Shown: piece after piece, positions 23,897 through 32,883 of the stretch
Position numbering within the stretch: position 1 is the first letter of the stretch
Layout of the letters: each line of letters opens with the position of its first letter
Origin: Parvibaculum sp040390855
Lineage (GTDB): Bacteria; Pseudomonadota; Alphaproteobacteria; Parvibaculales; Parvibaculaceae
Assembly (NCBI GenBank): GCA_040390855.1
Contig: JAZJXO010000017.1
Location: 1-64,000 of the forward strand
Direction: 5' to 3'
Length of the DNA: 64,000 nucleotides
The notes under the pieces: generated by a model
Database searches by the model: none
What the model saw: the letters and a program-made list of their open reading frames with translations, nothing else
Told to the model about the DNA's origin: nothing
Translations under genes and position numbers: made by a program

Positions 23897-24654
23897 TTCT
23901 CCGGCTTTTCCAGATCGTCCGGCAAGCCCGGCGCTTCAAACGATCTGACGATCCGCATCGTCAGATCGACAATGCGCTGCCAGTCGCGCAGGTGCTTGCG
24001 CTTGTAGCGATAGGTCAGTGCCAGCGAACTTGTCATCAGCACTGTGTGTGAGCAGTTGGGGCTGTCGTTCAGGTCGTTTTGGCGCTGGCACATGAGCAGG
24101 ATAAGCCGCCCGTCGCGGTCGGTGCCTGCGAGCAGGTCCTGATCGGCATAGCCCGATTTTTCCTTGAACGTGAAACGGTCAAGTCCGGTCTCGTCTTTCT
24201 CCGGAACGGGCGAAATGAACTGCTTGGCGTAGATTTCCTTCAACCGGCGCTCGGCGGGCAGCATCGCTTCGGCTCTGGCCAGTGTGAAGTAGATCACGTC
24301 GGACGAGGCCGTCTGGTCGGCGAACTCCTCGTCAAGTGCGGAGGAATAAGGCTCGAAATCGGGCAGCAGCGCGTATAGCGCCATTTCACTGTGGTCGCCG
24401 CCAGTGCGCTGCGCCGGATAGCGCGTGAAATTTTCAGGGATCAGGAAACGCGTGCCGCCGACAACCGCCTCCACGCGGCGCGTCGCGGCGCTGGCGCGCG
24501 GATTCTGTCCCAGCAGTTCGGCAGGGCGCGGCCCGAAATAATAATAAAGAAAGAGGCCCGAAAAAGCGGTCACTGTCAGAATGACCAAAGCGGGAAGGAT
24601 CCAGGCGGGGCGCTCATGCACCAGTTCGCCGCTGTCCTGTTTTCGTCTCGCCAC
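23893..24654 (-). CDS. Single-pass membrane protein of unknown function
   Basis: The 253-residue protein has one N-terminal transmembrane segment (AWILPALVILTVTAFSGLFL), followed by a soluble, probably periplasmic, region with SSDVIYFTLARAEAMLPAERRLKEIY and CQRQNDLNDSPNCSHTVLM (a Cys pair that could form a disulfide). It looks like a conserved alphaproteobacterial hypothetical protein located next to DUF3126. I cannot assign a role. Confidence 0.75.
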   Translation of the reverse strand: MARRKQDSGELVHERPAWILPALVILTVTAFSGLFLYYYFGPRPAELLGQNPRASAATRRVEAVVGGTRFLIPENFTRYPAQRTGGDHSEMALYALLPDFEPYSSALDEEFADQTASSDVIYFTLARAEAMLPAERRLKEIYAKQFISPVPEKDETGLDRFTFKEKSGYADQDLLAGTDRDGRLILLMCQRQNDLNDSPNCSHTVLMTSSLALTYRYKRKHLRDWQRIVDLTMRIVRSFEAPGLPDDLEKPEN

Positions 24655-24859
24655 GTCGTATCGCTCCCCGAAACACGCATTCTGTATTCAACACAACCAC
24701 AACATGCGCTGTTTCGGCTTGGCACAAAAGAGGTGATGCAAAGCGGCACGTTTTGAACGCGCCTGCGCCCGCCCGATTCATCAACCTATTGATTTTACAA
24801 CTATATTTCAGCGCCGCCCGTGCCAACCAAACTGGCTCGCCCCTTGCGATAACGGCGCT

Positions 24860-25165
24860 ATGATTACATTTTTTTCAAAATCGCTGGTCAGTCTCGCCGT
24901 TATCGCCGTCCTTTGGAATCCGGCAAATGCGTGGGTCGGAGGCCAACAGACGAGCGCGCTTTCCTGCCGCGCGGATTTCAGCGCCTGCCGTGTGGCCGGC
25001 ACCGTCATTCCGCTCCTGGATCGCGAGACCGTGCTTGGGCAAATTGCGGCAGAGGCAAAGCGCGATCCGGCAAGGCAGCTTGGAAAAGAAGTGCGGCGCG
25101 TTGCGACTTCGGTTTTTGAAGAAGCAGTGGGCGGGGTGCGGGCGCAAGTCCGCAAGGGTGAGTAA
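24860..25165 (+). CDS. Small secreted protein of unknown function
   Basis: The 101-residue protein has a clear signal peptide (MITFFSKSLVSLAVIAVLWNPANA) and a short mature part with one Cys pair (LSCRADFSACRVAG) and a basic C-terminus (EEAVGGVRAQVRKGE). Its stop codon touches the ATG of the next gene (TAAATG), which indicates an operon of two small envelope proteins. Its family is not recognised. Confidence 0.65.
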   Translation: MITFFSKSLVSLAVIAVLWNPANAWVGGQQTSALSCRADFSACRVAGTVIPLLDRETVLGQIAAEAKRDPARQLGKEVRRVATSVFEEAVGGVRAQVRKGE

Positions 25166-25495
25166 ATGGGCGGGCTTGATCCGATGTCGGAATGGACGAC
25201 GTTTTTTTTGGCGACAGCCACAGGCTTTGTCGCGGCCGGTCTGGTCGGCAGTTTCTATCGTCTGGTGACGAACAAACCGGCGAGCTTTCAAATCTGGGGC
25301 GGTACGCTGGTCAGTCAGGTAGTAAGCATTTTCACGCTGGTGTTTGCCGGACCAAATGTGATCCTGCGCAATGCGCTGCGCGCGCAGGTTTTTGAAAACC
25401 GCCCGCCGGCATGGTTGCTGCTCTCTTTCTTCATCGCGATGATGTGGAGTTGCCTCTCCGGCATCTTCCTGCTGACGCTGATCCTTGCCCGCTAG
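25166..25495 (+). CDS. Small membrane protein, DUF6949-like
   Basis: The 109-residue protein has about three transmembrane segments: LATATGFVAAGLVGSFYRLV, a central SQVVSIFTLVFAGPNVILRNALR and AWLLLSFFIAMMWSCLSGIFLL. The order (loop with KPASF, then VILRNALR, then W-S-SG) resembles the rhizobial DUF6949 family as I remember it; this match is by eye. The start may be ATG 25166, directly after the previous stop, or 25184. Confidence 0.65.
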   Translation: MGGLDPMSEWTTFFLATATGFVAAGLVGSFYRLVTNKPASFQIWGGTLVSQVVSIFTLVFAGPNVILRNALRAQVFENRPPAWLLLSFFIAMMWSCLSGIFLLTLILAR

Positions 25496-25499
25496 TCGG

Positions 25500-26561
25500 T
25501 CACGCGCGGCTACGGCCCAACCGGCGCGTTAGCGTGCCGAAGAAGCCCGCGCCGATGGCGGCCAATATCGCCCAACCCCAACTCAGAGCCCAGAGCACGA
25601 GATTTCCCACCGTCTTGAAGGCGCGCAGGCTCGTCTTGCCGGTGATCTCGGCAATGCCGCGCGTCTTTGTGCCGAACTTGCCGCTCATCTTGGTGATGCG
25701 GGCCAGATCGTCGCCATTATTGGCAAATTTCAGCAGACGCACGCTCTCGGCAGGCCCGACGCTTTTCTGCAACGCGCTCACCTCGTCCAGTAGCGGTGTG
25801 AGTTTGGCCAGTGATACGCCGTTGGCATATTCGGTGACGGCATTGCGCGTTGCGGACGTGTCAGCCAGATCGACTTTTTTCAGTGTACTGCCGAGCCTGT
25901 CGAAGTTCACTGCTTCATTGAGCAACCGGGTTGCATATTTCGTGAAGTCGGCGGTCAGCGTTCCGGCTTTCTTCGCGACTTTCAAAAGCGACACGCCGAT
26001 GCGTGCGGGCAATGCCCCGCCGCTTGTTGCAATCGTCGCGGTCGTTGCCGCTAGGCCGACAACGGAAAGGCCGAGCACAAATTTGGAATAGTCCTCGCCT
26101 TTAACGAGCTTGGTGCCTTCGCTGCCGATGTCGCGCACATCGCCGACAACGGTGAGGTCGGATGTCACCGCGCCGACAAAGGACGCCGTGTCATTGCCTT
26201 CGCCCGTGACAAAGCCTTCAAGGAAGCTGCCCGTGTTGCGCGTCACTGTGCGTGTCATGCCTTTTTCGCTTTCAAGCCGTGCAGCGGTGCCGCTCTCGAT
26301 CGGCATGTCGGCAAAAGTCGCGATGTCGGCATACATCACCGCGTCGTCGTAATTGTTCGCGTCCAATGCCGTGTCGATACGGCGGCTCAGGTCTGTGCCG
26401 CTTGTCTTTTGTGTGAGTTCGGCGCGCACGAAAGGCTCGGCGGGGATCGCATCGTCAGGCACGACGGTGTCGAGCAGGCCGTTCTGATAGGCCAGAATGA
26501 ACAGCACCGGCACCAGCAGAAGAAAAACCACCGTGTTGAAAAATAGTTTCATTTTGTCCAC
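25500..26561 (-). CDS. Membrane-anchored protein of unknown function
   Basis: The protein has 353 residues, an N-terminal transmembrane segment (LFFNTVVFLLLVPVLFILAY), a second hydrophobic stretch in the middle (FVLGLSVVGLAATTATIATSGGALPARIGVSLL) and a third near the C-terminus (LVLWALSWGWAILAAIGAGFFG). The segments between are helical and rich in Thr, Ala and Lys. The glycine-rich central hydrophobic region recalls channel-like or colicin-type helical hairpins, but no family can be named. It is monocistronic, downstream of phoX. Confidence 0.7.
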   Translation of the reverse strand: MDKMKLFFNTVVFLLLVPVLFILAYQNGLLDTVVPDDAIPAEPFVRAELTQKTSGTDLSRRIDTALDANNYDDAVMYADIATFADMPIESGTAARLESEKGMTRTVTRNTGSFLEGFVTGEGNDTASFVGAVTSDLTVVGDVRDIGSEGTKLVKGEDYSKFVLGLSVVGLAATTATIATSGGALPARIGVSLLKVAKKAGTLTADFTKYATRLLNEAVNFDRLGSTLKKVDLADTSATRNAVTEYANGVSLAKLTPLLDEVSALQKSVGPAESVRLLKFANNGDDLARITKMSGKFGTKTRGIAEITGKTSLRAFKTVGNLVLWALSWGWAILAAIGAGFFGTLTRRLGRSRA

Positions 26562-26575
26562 ACTCGTTCAATCGC

Positions 26576-26599
26576 GCCGCAAGGTTAAAACCTTGCGGC
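26576..26599. repeat. Perfect inverted repeat between two minus-strand genes
   Basis: GCCGCAAGGTT (26576-26586) pairs with AACCTTGCGGC (26589-26599) around AA. No T-tract follows on either strand. It lies between the PhoX stop and the start of the next minus-strand gene and may be a terminator of a non-canonical kind or an operator. Confidence 0.6.
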
Positions 26600-26640
26600 A
26601 TCGGGATGAACGAAGCAACAAGTCCCGTATAGTTTTACCA

Positions 26641-28611
26641 CTATATGCCGATAGAGCCGTCTTTGTGCGACGTGATTGCCACAACTGAGGGGCGCGGCGG
26701 CATGTCATTGCTGAAATCGGGCCATCTTGTGGCAGGGTCTTCATAGGTAGAGGCGCGGGGCGGCGTGCGCTCTTCGGGCGCTATGTCGGCGGCGGGATGC
26801 TGCACGGCGACGAAGAGTGTGGAACTGTCCGGCGTGAAGCAGGGTCCGCACATTTCCGCGCCCACAGGCACCTGAAAAAATCGTTTGGCTGTGCCGCGCG
26901 TCTCGCCTTGTGTTGTCAGTGCGAAGATGCCGTCGGCGGCACCCGACAGAGATTTCCAGTCATCGCCCTGATCAGTCGCTACCCACAGGCGGCCCGCTGT
27001 GTCGACCGCCAGATTGTCGGGGCAGCAGAACCAGCCGTCATTGCCCGTCGCCTCGTTCCATTTGGCATGGACATTTGCATCCTTCGGATCGCCGCAGGTG
27101 ACAAGCAGGTCCCATGTGAAGGTGTCGCTCGTCTGTTCGCCCTTGTCCGGTATGATCTCCAGAATCTGACCCCATAGATTGTCCCCGCGCGGGTTGGCAC
27201 CGTGTGCGTCTTTGGCGTCGCGTTTGGAATTGTTGGTGAGCGAAACATAGACGCGTCCCGTCACAGCATTGGGCTGCACGTCTTCAGGCCGGTCCATCGG
27301 CGTAGCCTTCAGAATATCAGCAGCGCGACGTGCCTCGATCAGCACTTCAGCCTGATTTGCAAACCCGTTTGTCGCATCAAGCCCGTTTGCCCCGTGTGTC
27401 AGGGCGGCCCAGATGCCGGTCCCCTTGTCGTCGAGGCAGGCCACATAAAGCGTACCGTTGTCGAGCAAATCCGCGTTTGCCGCGCGGTCATTGAGGTTCA
27501 CAGCGTTGGTCGAGACGAAACGGTAGAGATATTCATTGCGCTGGTCATCGCCCATATAGATGACGAGTCGACCGTCCTTGCTGAGTATTGATTCAGCACC
27601 TTCATGTTTGAAGCGTCCGAGCGCTGTGCGTTTCTTCGGACGTGATGCAGGGTCCAGCGGATCGACTTCGGTGATCCAGCCGAAGCGGTTGGGTTCATGG
27701 GGCTCGACGCCGACATCGAAGCGCTCGTGATATTGCGCCCAGCCCATATTGATCTTTTTGTCCGGCACAGCCATGCGCTTGTGATTGACGGCTTCTGTCT
27801 CGTCTTTCAACTCACCGGCGAAATAGAAATTGATGTTCTCTTCGCCCATAAGGTATGTGCCCCATGGCGTGATGCCACCGGCGCAGTTGTTGAGCGTGCC
27901 GATGACCCTGGTGCCGCTCGGGTCGGCCTGCGTTTGCAGGCGCGGATGACCGGCGACGGGGCCTGAGATTTCGATTTCGGTTTCGAGCATGTTGATGCGG
28001 CGATTATAGGTGCTGTCGCCGACGGTGCTCCATTTGCCGCTCGTCTTGTCACGTATGATTTCGACGATGCTGCCGCCATGGGCTGCGAGCATCACATCGA
28101 CTTGATCTTTGGTCAGCGCCTCCGGCGTGGTGAAGCCCGCAAACATCAGGCTCGCATTTGTGTATTCGTGATTGACGCAGAGCAGCCCGTGGTCCGTTGC
28201 GTTGCTGCCATAGGGCAGGGGGACGAAGCCGACATAGTCGCAGTTGTAACCGAATTGCATGACCTGCGCCGCGCCTGTCTGGTTTGCCGGATCGAAGGCG
28301 GGGGCACCGGCGATAACAGGGTCGCCCCAGCGGATCAGTATGTCGGCGTCGTGGCCCTCGGCGACATGATGATGTTCATCGACGCCGCGTTTTACCTCGG
28401 TGAAGTTGAAGGGCGGCAGAGACGCTTCCCTGCCGCAGGCCGACAGCGCCAGCAGACTGGTCGATGAGGTGGCGAGAATGGCGAGCCCGCCCGTGCCTTT
28501 GAGAAAAGAGCGGCGCGACCAAAGCACACCGAGCGAAGGAGCGGTTGTCCGTTCGACAGGCACATCGTCGGCAGCTTCAAACATGGCCTCAAAATCATTC
28601 CGCAGGGTCAT
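26641..28611 (-). CDS. phoX: PhoX family alkaline phosphatase (TAT-exported)
   Basis: The 656-residue protein has a twin-arginine signal (WSRRSFLKGTGGLAILA, residues 32-48) followed by LSACG. The large DUF839 six-bladed propeller includes FGYNCDYVGF-type MQFGYNCDYVGFVPL, LLCVNHEYTN, NCAGGITPWGTYLMGEEN, GRFKHEGAES and YMGDDQRNEYLYRF. PhoX hydrolyses phosphomonoesters in the periplasm with a Fe(III)/Ca(II) cofactor and is exported folded by Tat. No Pho-box was found by eye. Regulation by phosphate starvation is expected from the family. Confidence 0.92.
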   Translation of the reverse strand: MTLRNDFEAMFEAADDVPVERTTAPSLGVLWSRRSFLKGTGGLAILATSSTSLLALSACGREASLPPFNFTEVKRGVDEHHHVAEGHDADILIRWGDPVIAGAPAFDPANQTGAAQVMQFGYNCDYVGFVPLPYGSNATDHGLLCVNHEYTNASLMFAGFTTPEALTKDQVDVMLAAHGGSIVEIIRDKTSGKWSTVGDSTYNRRINMLETEIEISGPVAGHPRLQTQADPSGTRVIGTLNNCAGGITPWGTYLMGEENINFYFAGELKDETEAVNHKRMAVPDKKINMGWAQYHERFDVGVEPHEPNRFGWITEVDPLDPASRPKKRTALGRFKHEGAESILSKDGRLVIYMGDDQRNEYLYRFVSTNAVNLNDRAANADLLDNGTLYVACLDDKGTGIWAALTHGANGLDATNGFANQAEVLIEARRAADILKATPMDRPEDVQPNAVTGRVYVSLTNNSKRDAKDAHGANPRGDNLWGQILEIIPDKGEQTSDTFTWDLLVTCGDPKDANVHAKWNEATGNDGWFCCPDNLAVDTAGRLWVATDQGDDWKSLSGAADGIFALTTQGETRGTAKRFFQVPVGAEMCGPCFTPDSSTLFVAVQHPAADIAPEERTPPRASTYEDPATRWPDFSNDMPPRPSVVAITSHKDGSIGI

Positions 28612-28738
28612 TCTGGCTTCTCTTTCGATGGATCGGTCTCTCTAGTTTTGCCGATTTGCGTATCTCTATTGTGACGCAAGTTGCTTGGCGTGGCATAGTC
28701 CCGTCAATGGAAACGCCAAAAGAGGGGAAACATTTTCA

Positions 28739-29269
28739 ATGGCTGTTTTTGCGCTGGGGGCGGTCTCGCCCCGGTTGCCCGCTGAAGGGGACTACTGGAT
28801 TGCGCCCAATGCGCAGGTCATGGGCAATGTGAAGCTCGAACGCAATGCGAGCATCTGGTTCAACGCGGTGCTGCGCGGTGACAATGAACTCATCACCATC
28901 GGCGAAAATTCCAATGTGCAGGATGGCGCGGTCCTGCATACCGATCCCGGCTCGCCGCTGATGATCGAAGAAAATGTCACCATCGGCCATCTCGTCATGC
29001 TGCATGGCTGCCGTATCGGCGCGGGCAGTCTCGTCGGCATCGGCAGCATTATTCTCAACAATACGCGCATCGGCAAGAACTGTCTGATCGGCGCAAACAC
29101 ATTGATCGCCGAAGGCAAGGACATTCCGGACAACTCCATGGTGCTCGGAGCACCGGGAAAAGTGGTGCGTACACTGACAGATGAACAGGCAGCCGCGCTG
29201 CGCCTCTCGTCGGACCATTATGTGCAAAACTGGAAACGCTACGCGCGCGACCTGAAACAAATCGGCTAG
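28739..29269 (+). CDS. Gamma-carbonic-anhydrase-family hexapeptide protein
   Basis: The 176-residue left-handed beta-helix protein shows NVKLERNASIWFNAVLRGD, NVQDGAVLHTDPGSP and ENVTIGHLVMLHGCRIG, the order typical of gamma-CA/YrdA/PaaY proteins, with three His ligands (Leu-His in VLHTD, GHLVMLH). It may hydrate CO2 or act on small thioesters; many members have no measured activity. The start at 28739 (MAVFALGAV) follows AGAGGGGAAAC. An enoyl-CoA hydratase follows 29 nt later. Confidence 0.9.
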   Translation: MAVFALGAVSPRLPAEGDYWIAPNAQVMGNVKLERNASIWFNAVLRGDNELITIGENSNVQDGAVLHTDPGSPLMIEENVTIGHLVMLHGCRIGAGSLVGIGSIILNNTRIGKNCLIGANTLIAEGKDIPDNSMVLGAPGKVVRTLTDEQAAALRLSSDHYVQNWKRYARDLKQIG

Positions 29270-29298
29270 GATATTTTCATATACGGGGGAGAGAAACC

Positions 29299-30123
29299 AT
29301 GAGCAAGCCGCAGGAATTGCCCGCGACCGGTGAACCGGAAGTGCTGTACGAGGTGTCCGAGCATATCGCGACCATCACCTTCAATGCGCCGGACCGGATG
29401 AACACGATTTCAGGTCAGATGCTCGACCAGTTGACCAAACGTCTACTCGATGCCAATCATGACAAGGACGTGCGCTGTGTGATCCTCACGGGTCGCGGCC
29501 GCGCTTTCTGCGCCGGTCTCGATCTGCGCCCGCAGTCGGGCGGTGTGGCGGGCCTTGCGGGCAGCAGCGGCGCGGTCTCGACGTCGCTTGATCTGCGCAA
29601 CACGCCGCCGACTGTTTTGTTCGAGATGGAAAAACCCGTCATCGCCGCGATCAATGGCGGCGCGGCAGGCTATGGCATGGATACGGCTCTTGGTTGCGAC
29701 ATTCGTCTGATGGGCAAGTCGGGCAAACTTGCCGCCGCCTTCTGCAAGCGCGGTCTCGTGCCGGAGTCCGGCGGCACATGGTTCTTGCCGCGTCTCATCG
29801 GCTGGTCCAAGGCAGCCGAACTGATTTTTACAGGCCGTACATTGAACGCGGAAGAAGCCGTCGAATGGGGCCTCGCGTCCGAAGTGGTCGAGGACGCCGA
29901 ATTGCAAAACCGGGCGCGCGCGCTCGCCAAAGAGATAGCAGGCAACGCGCCGCTCGCCGTACAGGCCGCCAAACGCATGATGCGTATGGGTCTCAACGAG
30001 CCGTTTCCGGAGCATGTGCATCATGTCTATCTGCAACTCCTGCCTTTGATGCGGACGGAGGACCTGAAAGAGGGCATGATCTCCTTCATGGAAAAGCGCC
30101 CGCCGGTGTTTAAGGGTCGCTGA
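29299..30123 (+). CDS. Enoyl-CoA hydratase/isomerase family protein
   Basis: This 274-residue crotonase-fold protein has GRGRAFCAGLDLRPQSGG, INGGAAGYGMDTALGCDIRLMG and RGLVPESGGTWFLPRLIGW (Glu in the general-base position), and ends MEKRPPVFKGR. It hydrates or isomerises acyl-CoA substrates. GGGGGAGAGAAACC precedes the ATG. With the gamma-CA-like gene it may form a two-gene transcript. Confidence 0.88.
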   Translation: MSKPQELPATGEPEVLYEVSEHIATITFNAPDRMNTISGQMLDQLTKRLLDANHDKDVRCVILTGRGRAFCAGLDLRPQSGGVAGLAGSSGAVSTSLDLRNTPPTVLFEMEKPVIAAINGGAAGYGMDTALGCDIRLMGKSGKLAAAFCKRGLVPESGGTWFLPRLIGWSKAAELIFTGRTLNAEEAVEWGLASEVVEDAELQNRARALAKEIAGNAPLAVQAAKRMMRMGLNEPFPEHVHHVYLQLLPLMRTEDLKEGMISFMEKRPPVFKGR

Positions 30124-30217
30124 AGAACTATTGCCGCATACTTCCTTGCGAGGCCGATCTTTAAGTAGGGTAATGAGCGATCTGATCGATCCCGTCCTTT
30201 GCTGGAACTTTCGTCGT

Positions 30218-31321
30218 ATGAAAATGCTCGTCAGCATCTTCATGCTGGCGATGCTTGCCTTTGCCTCTCCCGCTTGGGCTAAAGACCTCTCCGGTAATTT
30301 CAACGGCATCGGCTCCGCGCAGGGCATGGTGCTCTCGCTCACCGAAGTCGAAGGTCGTCTTGTCGGGCGGCTCGCCGCTGCGGATGGTCGCTCCTATGCG
30401 CTCAACGGGCAGCGGCGCAATGCCGAGGGTGGCAAGTCCGTCGCGGGTGCACAGGGCGATCTGCGCTTGAGCGGCGTCACCCTGCCGGTCGCCTATTTCC
30501 GTATCGAGGAGCGACCGCTCGGCATCCAGTTTCTGTTTATTCCGGTGACGGGCGACGGCAAGCCAGACATCAAGTCCGCGCGCGACTATTCGTTTCTCAC
30601 TCAAGGCGTCGATGTGAAGTCGGCCAGAAATTTCATCGTCGCGCCGCCGCCGGGTGAGAAGGTGGACATCCTGCGTTTCATCGACGAGTTCCGCCAATGG
30701 GATCCGCGCGACGTGGCCCGCGTCTATGTGAGCCTCACCGAGCGCGAGAAGGGTCTTATTCAGGTTTACGATCATGCGAGCGCCGATATTCTCTGGCGCG
30801 TCTGCGCGACCATGCCGCCGAACGATGTGGTGAGCCCCGCGATGGTGGATGAATTGCTCGACCGGCAGCAGACGACATGTGCGCAGCTCGCGCCGGTGGT
30901 GAAGGCGGCGGAGAAGGGCGGGCTCTTTCCGGAGTTCTTGCGCCGTGCCCGTTTTCAGTTTGAAATCATCCGTGAAACGACGATTTGTGATCGCGGACAA
31001 TCATCACCGACCAAATGTGCCGACGTGAGTGCTCTCGGTGCGCCGCTTATCATGCATTGGCGCGACACCATGTCGATCATGCGCGAGCTGGTGCCAGCCG
31101 GTGTGGTTGTCGACGATGTTCAGCCGGAGACTGTGCGGACGGTCGTTGCCGTTGTGCAGCCGAGTGTAAAAGATATTCCCCCTTCGCTGTCTCTTCGTCA
31201 GAGCGTGGCCGAAGTGCCCTTGGAAAAACGGGGATTAAAAGAAGTGAAAAAAGAAGGCCGCGTGATCGCTTTAATGCGACGGCGCGGCCTTAATGTCCCT
31301 CTGCGCGACCCGCGCCTTTAA
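30218..31321 (+). CDS. Secreted protein of unknown function
   Basis: From ATG 30218 the gene encodes 367 residues: signal peptide MKMLVSIFMLAMLAFASPAWA and a periplasmic region that begins with a small beta domain (SGNFNGIGSAQGMVLSLTEVEGRLVGRLAAADG). It continues with helices and two cysteine pairs (WRVCATMPP, RQQTTCAQL, TTICDRGQSSPTKCADV). The last 50 residues are basic (EKRGLKEVKKEGRVIALMRRRGLN). No family is recognised. An upstream in-frame TTG at 30131 is possible but would bury the signal peptide. Confidence 0.65.
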   Translation: MKMLVSIFMLAMLAFASPAWAKDLSGNFNGIGSAQGMVLSLTEVEGRLVGRLAAADGRSYALNGQRRNAEGGKSVAGAQGDLRLSGVTLPVAYFRIEERPLGIQFLFIPVTGDGKPDIKSARDYSFLTQGVDVKSARNFIVAPPPGEKVDILRFIDEFRQWDPRDVARVYVSLTEREKGLIQVYDHASADILWRVCATMPPNDVVSPAMVDELLDRQQTTCAQLAPVVKAAEKGGLFPEFLRRARFQFEIIRETTICDRGQSSPTKCADVSALGAPLIMHWRDTMSIMRELVPAGVVVDDVQPETVRTVVAVVQPSVKDIPPSLSLRQSVAEVPLEKRGLKEVKKEGRVIALMRRRGLNVPLRDPRL

Positions 31322-31377
31322 ATTCCCGTCTGGGGATTTCCTGCCGTGTGCGCCGTAACGAGCCTCGTCGAAACAAG

Positions 31378-31419
31378 CAACGATCTCGACATGGAAACCT
31401 CGAATCTCTTGCAAGAAAT
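31378..31419. repeat. 42-nt dispersed repeat, copy 1
   Basis: CAACGATCTCG-ACATGGAAA followed by CCTCGAATCTCTTGCAAGAAAT recurs at 56288-56329 with one substitution and two single-base indels. It contains the palindrome TCTTGCAAGA. It lies directly past the stop of the FKBP gene and the secreted-protein gene. Confidence 0.7.
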
Positions 31420-31427
31420 CGTGGTTT

Positions 31428-31853
31428 TCAGTTGATGGCGACAAGCTCGATCGCAAAGGTCAGGTCTTCTCCGGCGAGCGGGTGGTTGGCATCGAGGCGC
31501 ACCACCTCGTCCGACAATTCGGTGATAACAAGGCGCAATTCGCGTCCGTCGGGGCTTGATGCGGAGAGCTGCATCCCGATTTCGAGGGTCATGTCCGGCG
31601 GCAATTCGGTGCGCGGCACGTCCTGCACCATGCGCGGATCGTGTGCGCCGTAGGCTTCGTTTGCCGGGATGGTGAAGGTCTTTTTCTCGCCGATCGTCAT
31701 GCCGGTGACAGCTTTGTCAAAGCCCGGAATGACTTGTCCGGAGCCCACCGAAAATTCTAACGGGCTTCTGCCGTCGCTTGAATCAAAGACGCTGCCATCG
31801 CTGAGTGAACCCGTGTAGTGAACCTGCACAGTGTCGCCATTTGCTGCTGCCAC
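31428..31853 (-). CDS. FKBP-type peptidyl-prolyl isomerase (SlyD-like)
   Basis: The 141-residue protein has the FKBP core GDTVQVHYTGSLSDGSVFDSS, FSVGSGQVIPGFDKAVTGM and GEKKTFTIPANEAYG, with the SlyD-type insert-in-flap domain (VPRTELPPDMTLEIG) and NHPLAGEDLTFAIELV. It catalyses proline isomerisation and chaperones folding in the cytoplasm. The GTG at 31853 is chosen because AAGGCGGG stands before it and the longer frame runs into a terminator. The His-rich metal tail of E. coli SlyD is missing. Confidence 0.9.
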   Translation of the reverse strand: MAAANGDTVQVHYTGSLSDGSVFDSSDGRSPLEFSVGSGQVIPGFDKAVTGMTIGEKKTFTIPANEAYGAHDPRMVQDVPRTELPPDMTLEIGMQLSASSPDGRELRLVITELSDEVVRLDANHPLAGEDLTFAIELVAIN

Positions 31854-31871
31854 GATGCCCGCCTTTCGCAA

Positions 31872-31904
31872 TAAAAAAGGTTCTCTGCCGTGTGCTGAGA
31901 ACCT
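31872..31904 (-). terminator. Rho-independent terminator
   Basis: On the minus strand AGGTTCTC (31904-31897) and GAGAACCT (31885-31878) pair around an 11-nt loop and are followed by TTTTTT. It ends the gene at 31985-32650. Confidence 0.85.
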
Positions 31905-31984
31905 GTTGAACATACTGGAACCTACACCGGTCAGTAGAGGTCGTCACCCCATGGAAAGTGAGGAGCGACGAAATGACCCTTGTA

Positions 31985-32650
31985 CTAAAAGGCTCTTCTC
32001 CATACGCGGCGGAGTTTTGCGTCTGTCTCGGGCCCCAGATTGTGCCACGCCGTGCGGTCGCGCGTGGCATCGACGATGAACATACTGTCGGTCTTGCCGA
32101 TGTGAATGGAGAGATCGTTCAGCAGTCCGGCGGTGGTTGAATCTGCGTTGACGCACCAGACATTGGGCGCGAGTTTGTAGGCCGGTCCAAGCGACATGAT
32201 CGCCTGTTCAAGCTGTCCGGCGTAGCGCGCCTTGATGTCCATGATGACGATAAAGTTTGCTGTTTCCGGCTGGCGGCGGCGGTCGATCTGGCCTTTGCTG
32301 GGACCATAGGCCGGACGCTTTGCCTCGGTTGTTTCGGCAACGACAACGGGTGTCTCTTCGATTTCTTTGACGTCTTCGATTTGCTCAGCAGGGGCGCGGT
32401 AGTTCGGTGCCACGCGGTATTGTTCCTTGGGGATGCCGAAGCTTTCGGCAAAGACATCAACCTTGCTCGCAGGCCACCAGTTCAGGCTCTCCGCCGTTGT
32501 CCCTTCCGGCGCGATGATGCTCGACGCGATGACCCGCCCTTCGGCGATATAACCTGTCATGGCATCAAAACTATAGGGACCGTAAACGCGGTCGCCGTAT
32601 TTCAGCAGCCAGCGTGTTGCGTCGGTTGTGTGTTCTGACTCAGCAGCCAT
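31985..32650 (-). CDS. GYF_2 (DUF4339)-like domain fused to a Cas2/SinR-like ferredoxin-fold domain
   Basis: The 221-residue cytoplasmic protein has an N-terminal domain (residues 13-60: RWLLKYGDRVYGPYSFDAMTGYI, IIAPEGTTAESLNWWPAS) that looks like GYF_2/DUF4339, a peptide-binding module. A linker rich in Glu/Pro follows. The C-terminal part (about 130-220: NFIVIMDIKARYAGQLEQAIMSLG, VWCVNADSTTAGLLNDLSIHIGKTDSMFIVDATRD) has the strand-helix-strand order of SinR-like/Cas2-fold proteins. There is no CRISPR array or cas1 nearby. The function is unknown; domain calls rest on pattern recognition. Confidence 0.6.
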   Translation of the reverse strand: MAAESEHTTDATRWLLKYGDRVYGPYSFDAMTGYIAEGRVIASSIIAPEGTTAESLNWWPASKVDVFAESFGIPKEQYRVAPNYRAPAEQIEDVKEIEETPVVVAETTEAKRPAYGPSKGQIDRRRQPETANFIVIMDIKARYAGQLEQAIMSLGPAYKLAPNVWCVNADSTTAGLLNDLSIHIGKTDSMFIVDATRDRTAWHNLGPETDAKLRRVWRRAF

Positions 32651-32883
32651 TGATCTCTTGCATCATCGGGTCAGACAAAGACATTGGGGGACATCAGACC
32701 CCCGCGAATCACTCGACTTTGCGAGGATGTTAAAGCAATACGTTCAATAAGACTTTCTCTATGCCGCTGCGTCAATGCCGTCGCGCTTGCGAATATGCGT
32801 TCTTGCAGGCAGATTTTGGGTCAAGCGCGCCTCTTTTGAACGCGCAGAATGCAACAATTCCATAAATCAGGGTCAGGAAAGTC

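Noticed and set aside
31985..32650. Cas2-like domain taken as evidence of a CRISPR system
   Set aside because: No repeats, cas1 or effector genes are present; SinR-like folds occur outside CRISPR loci.
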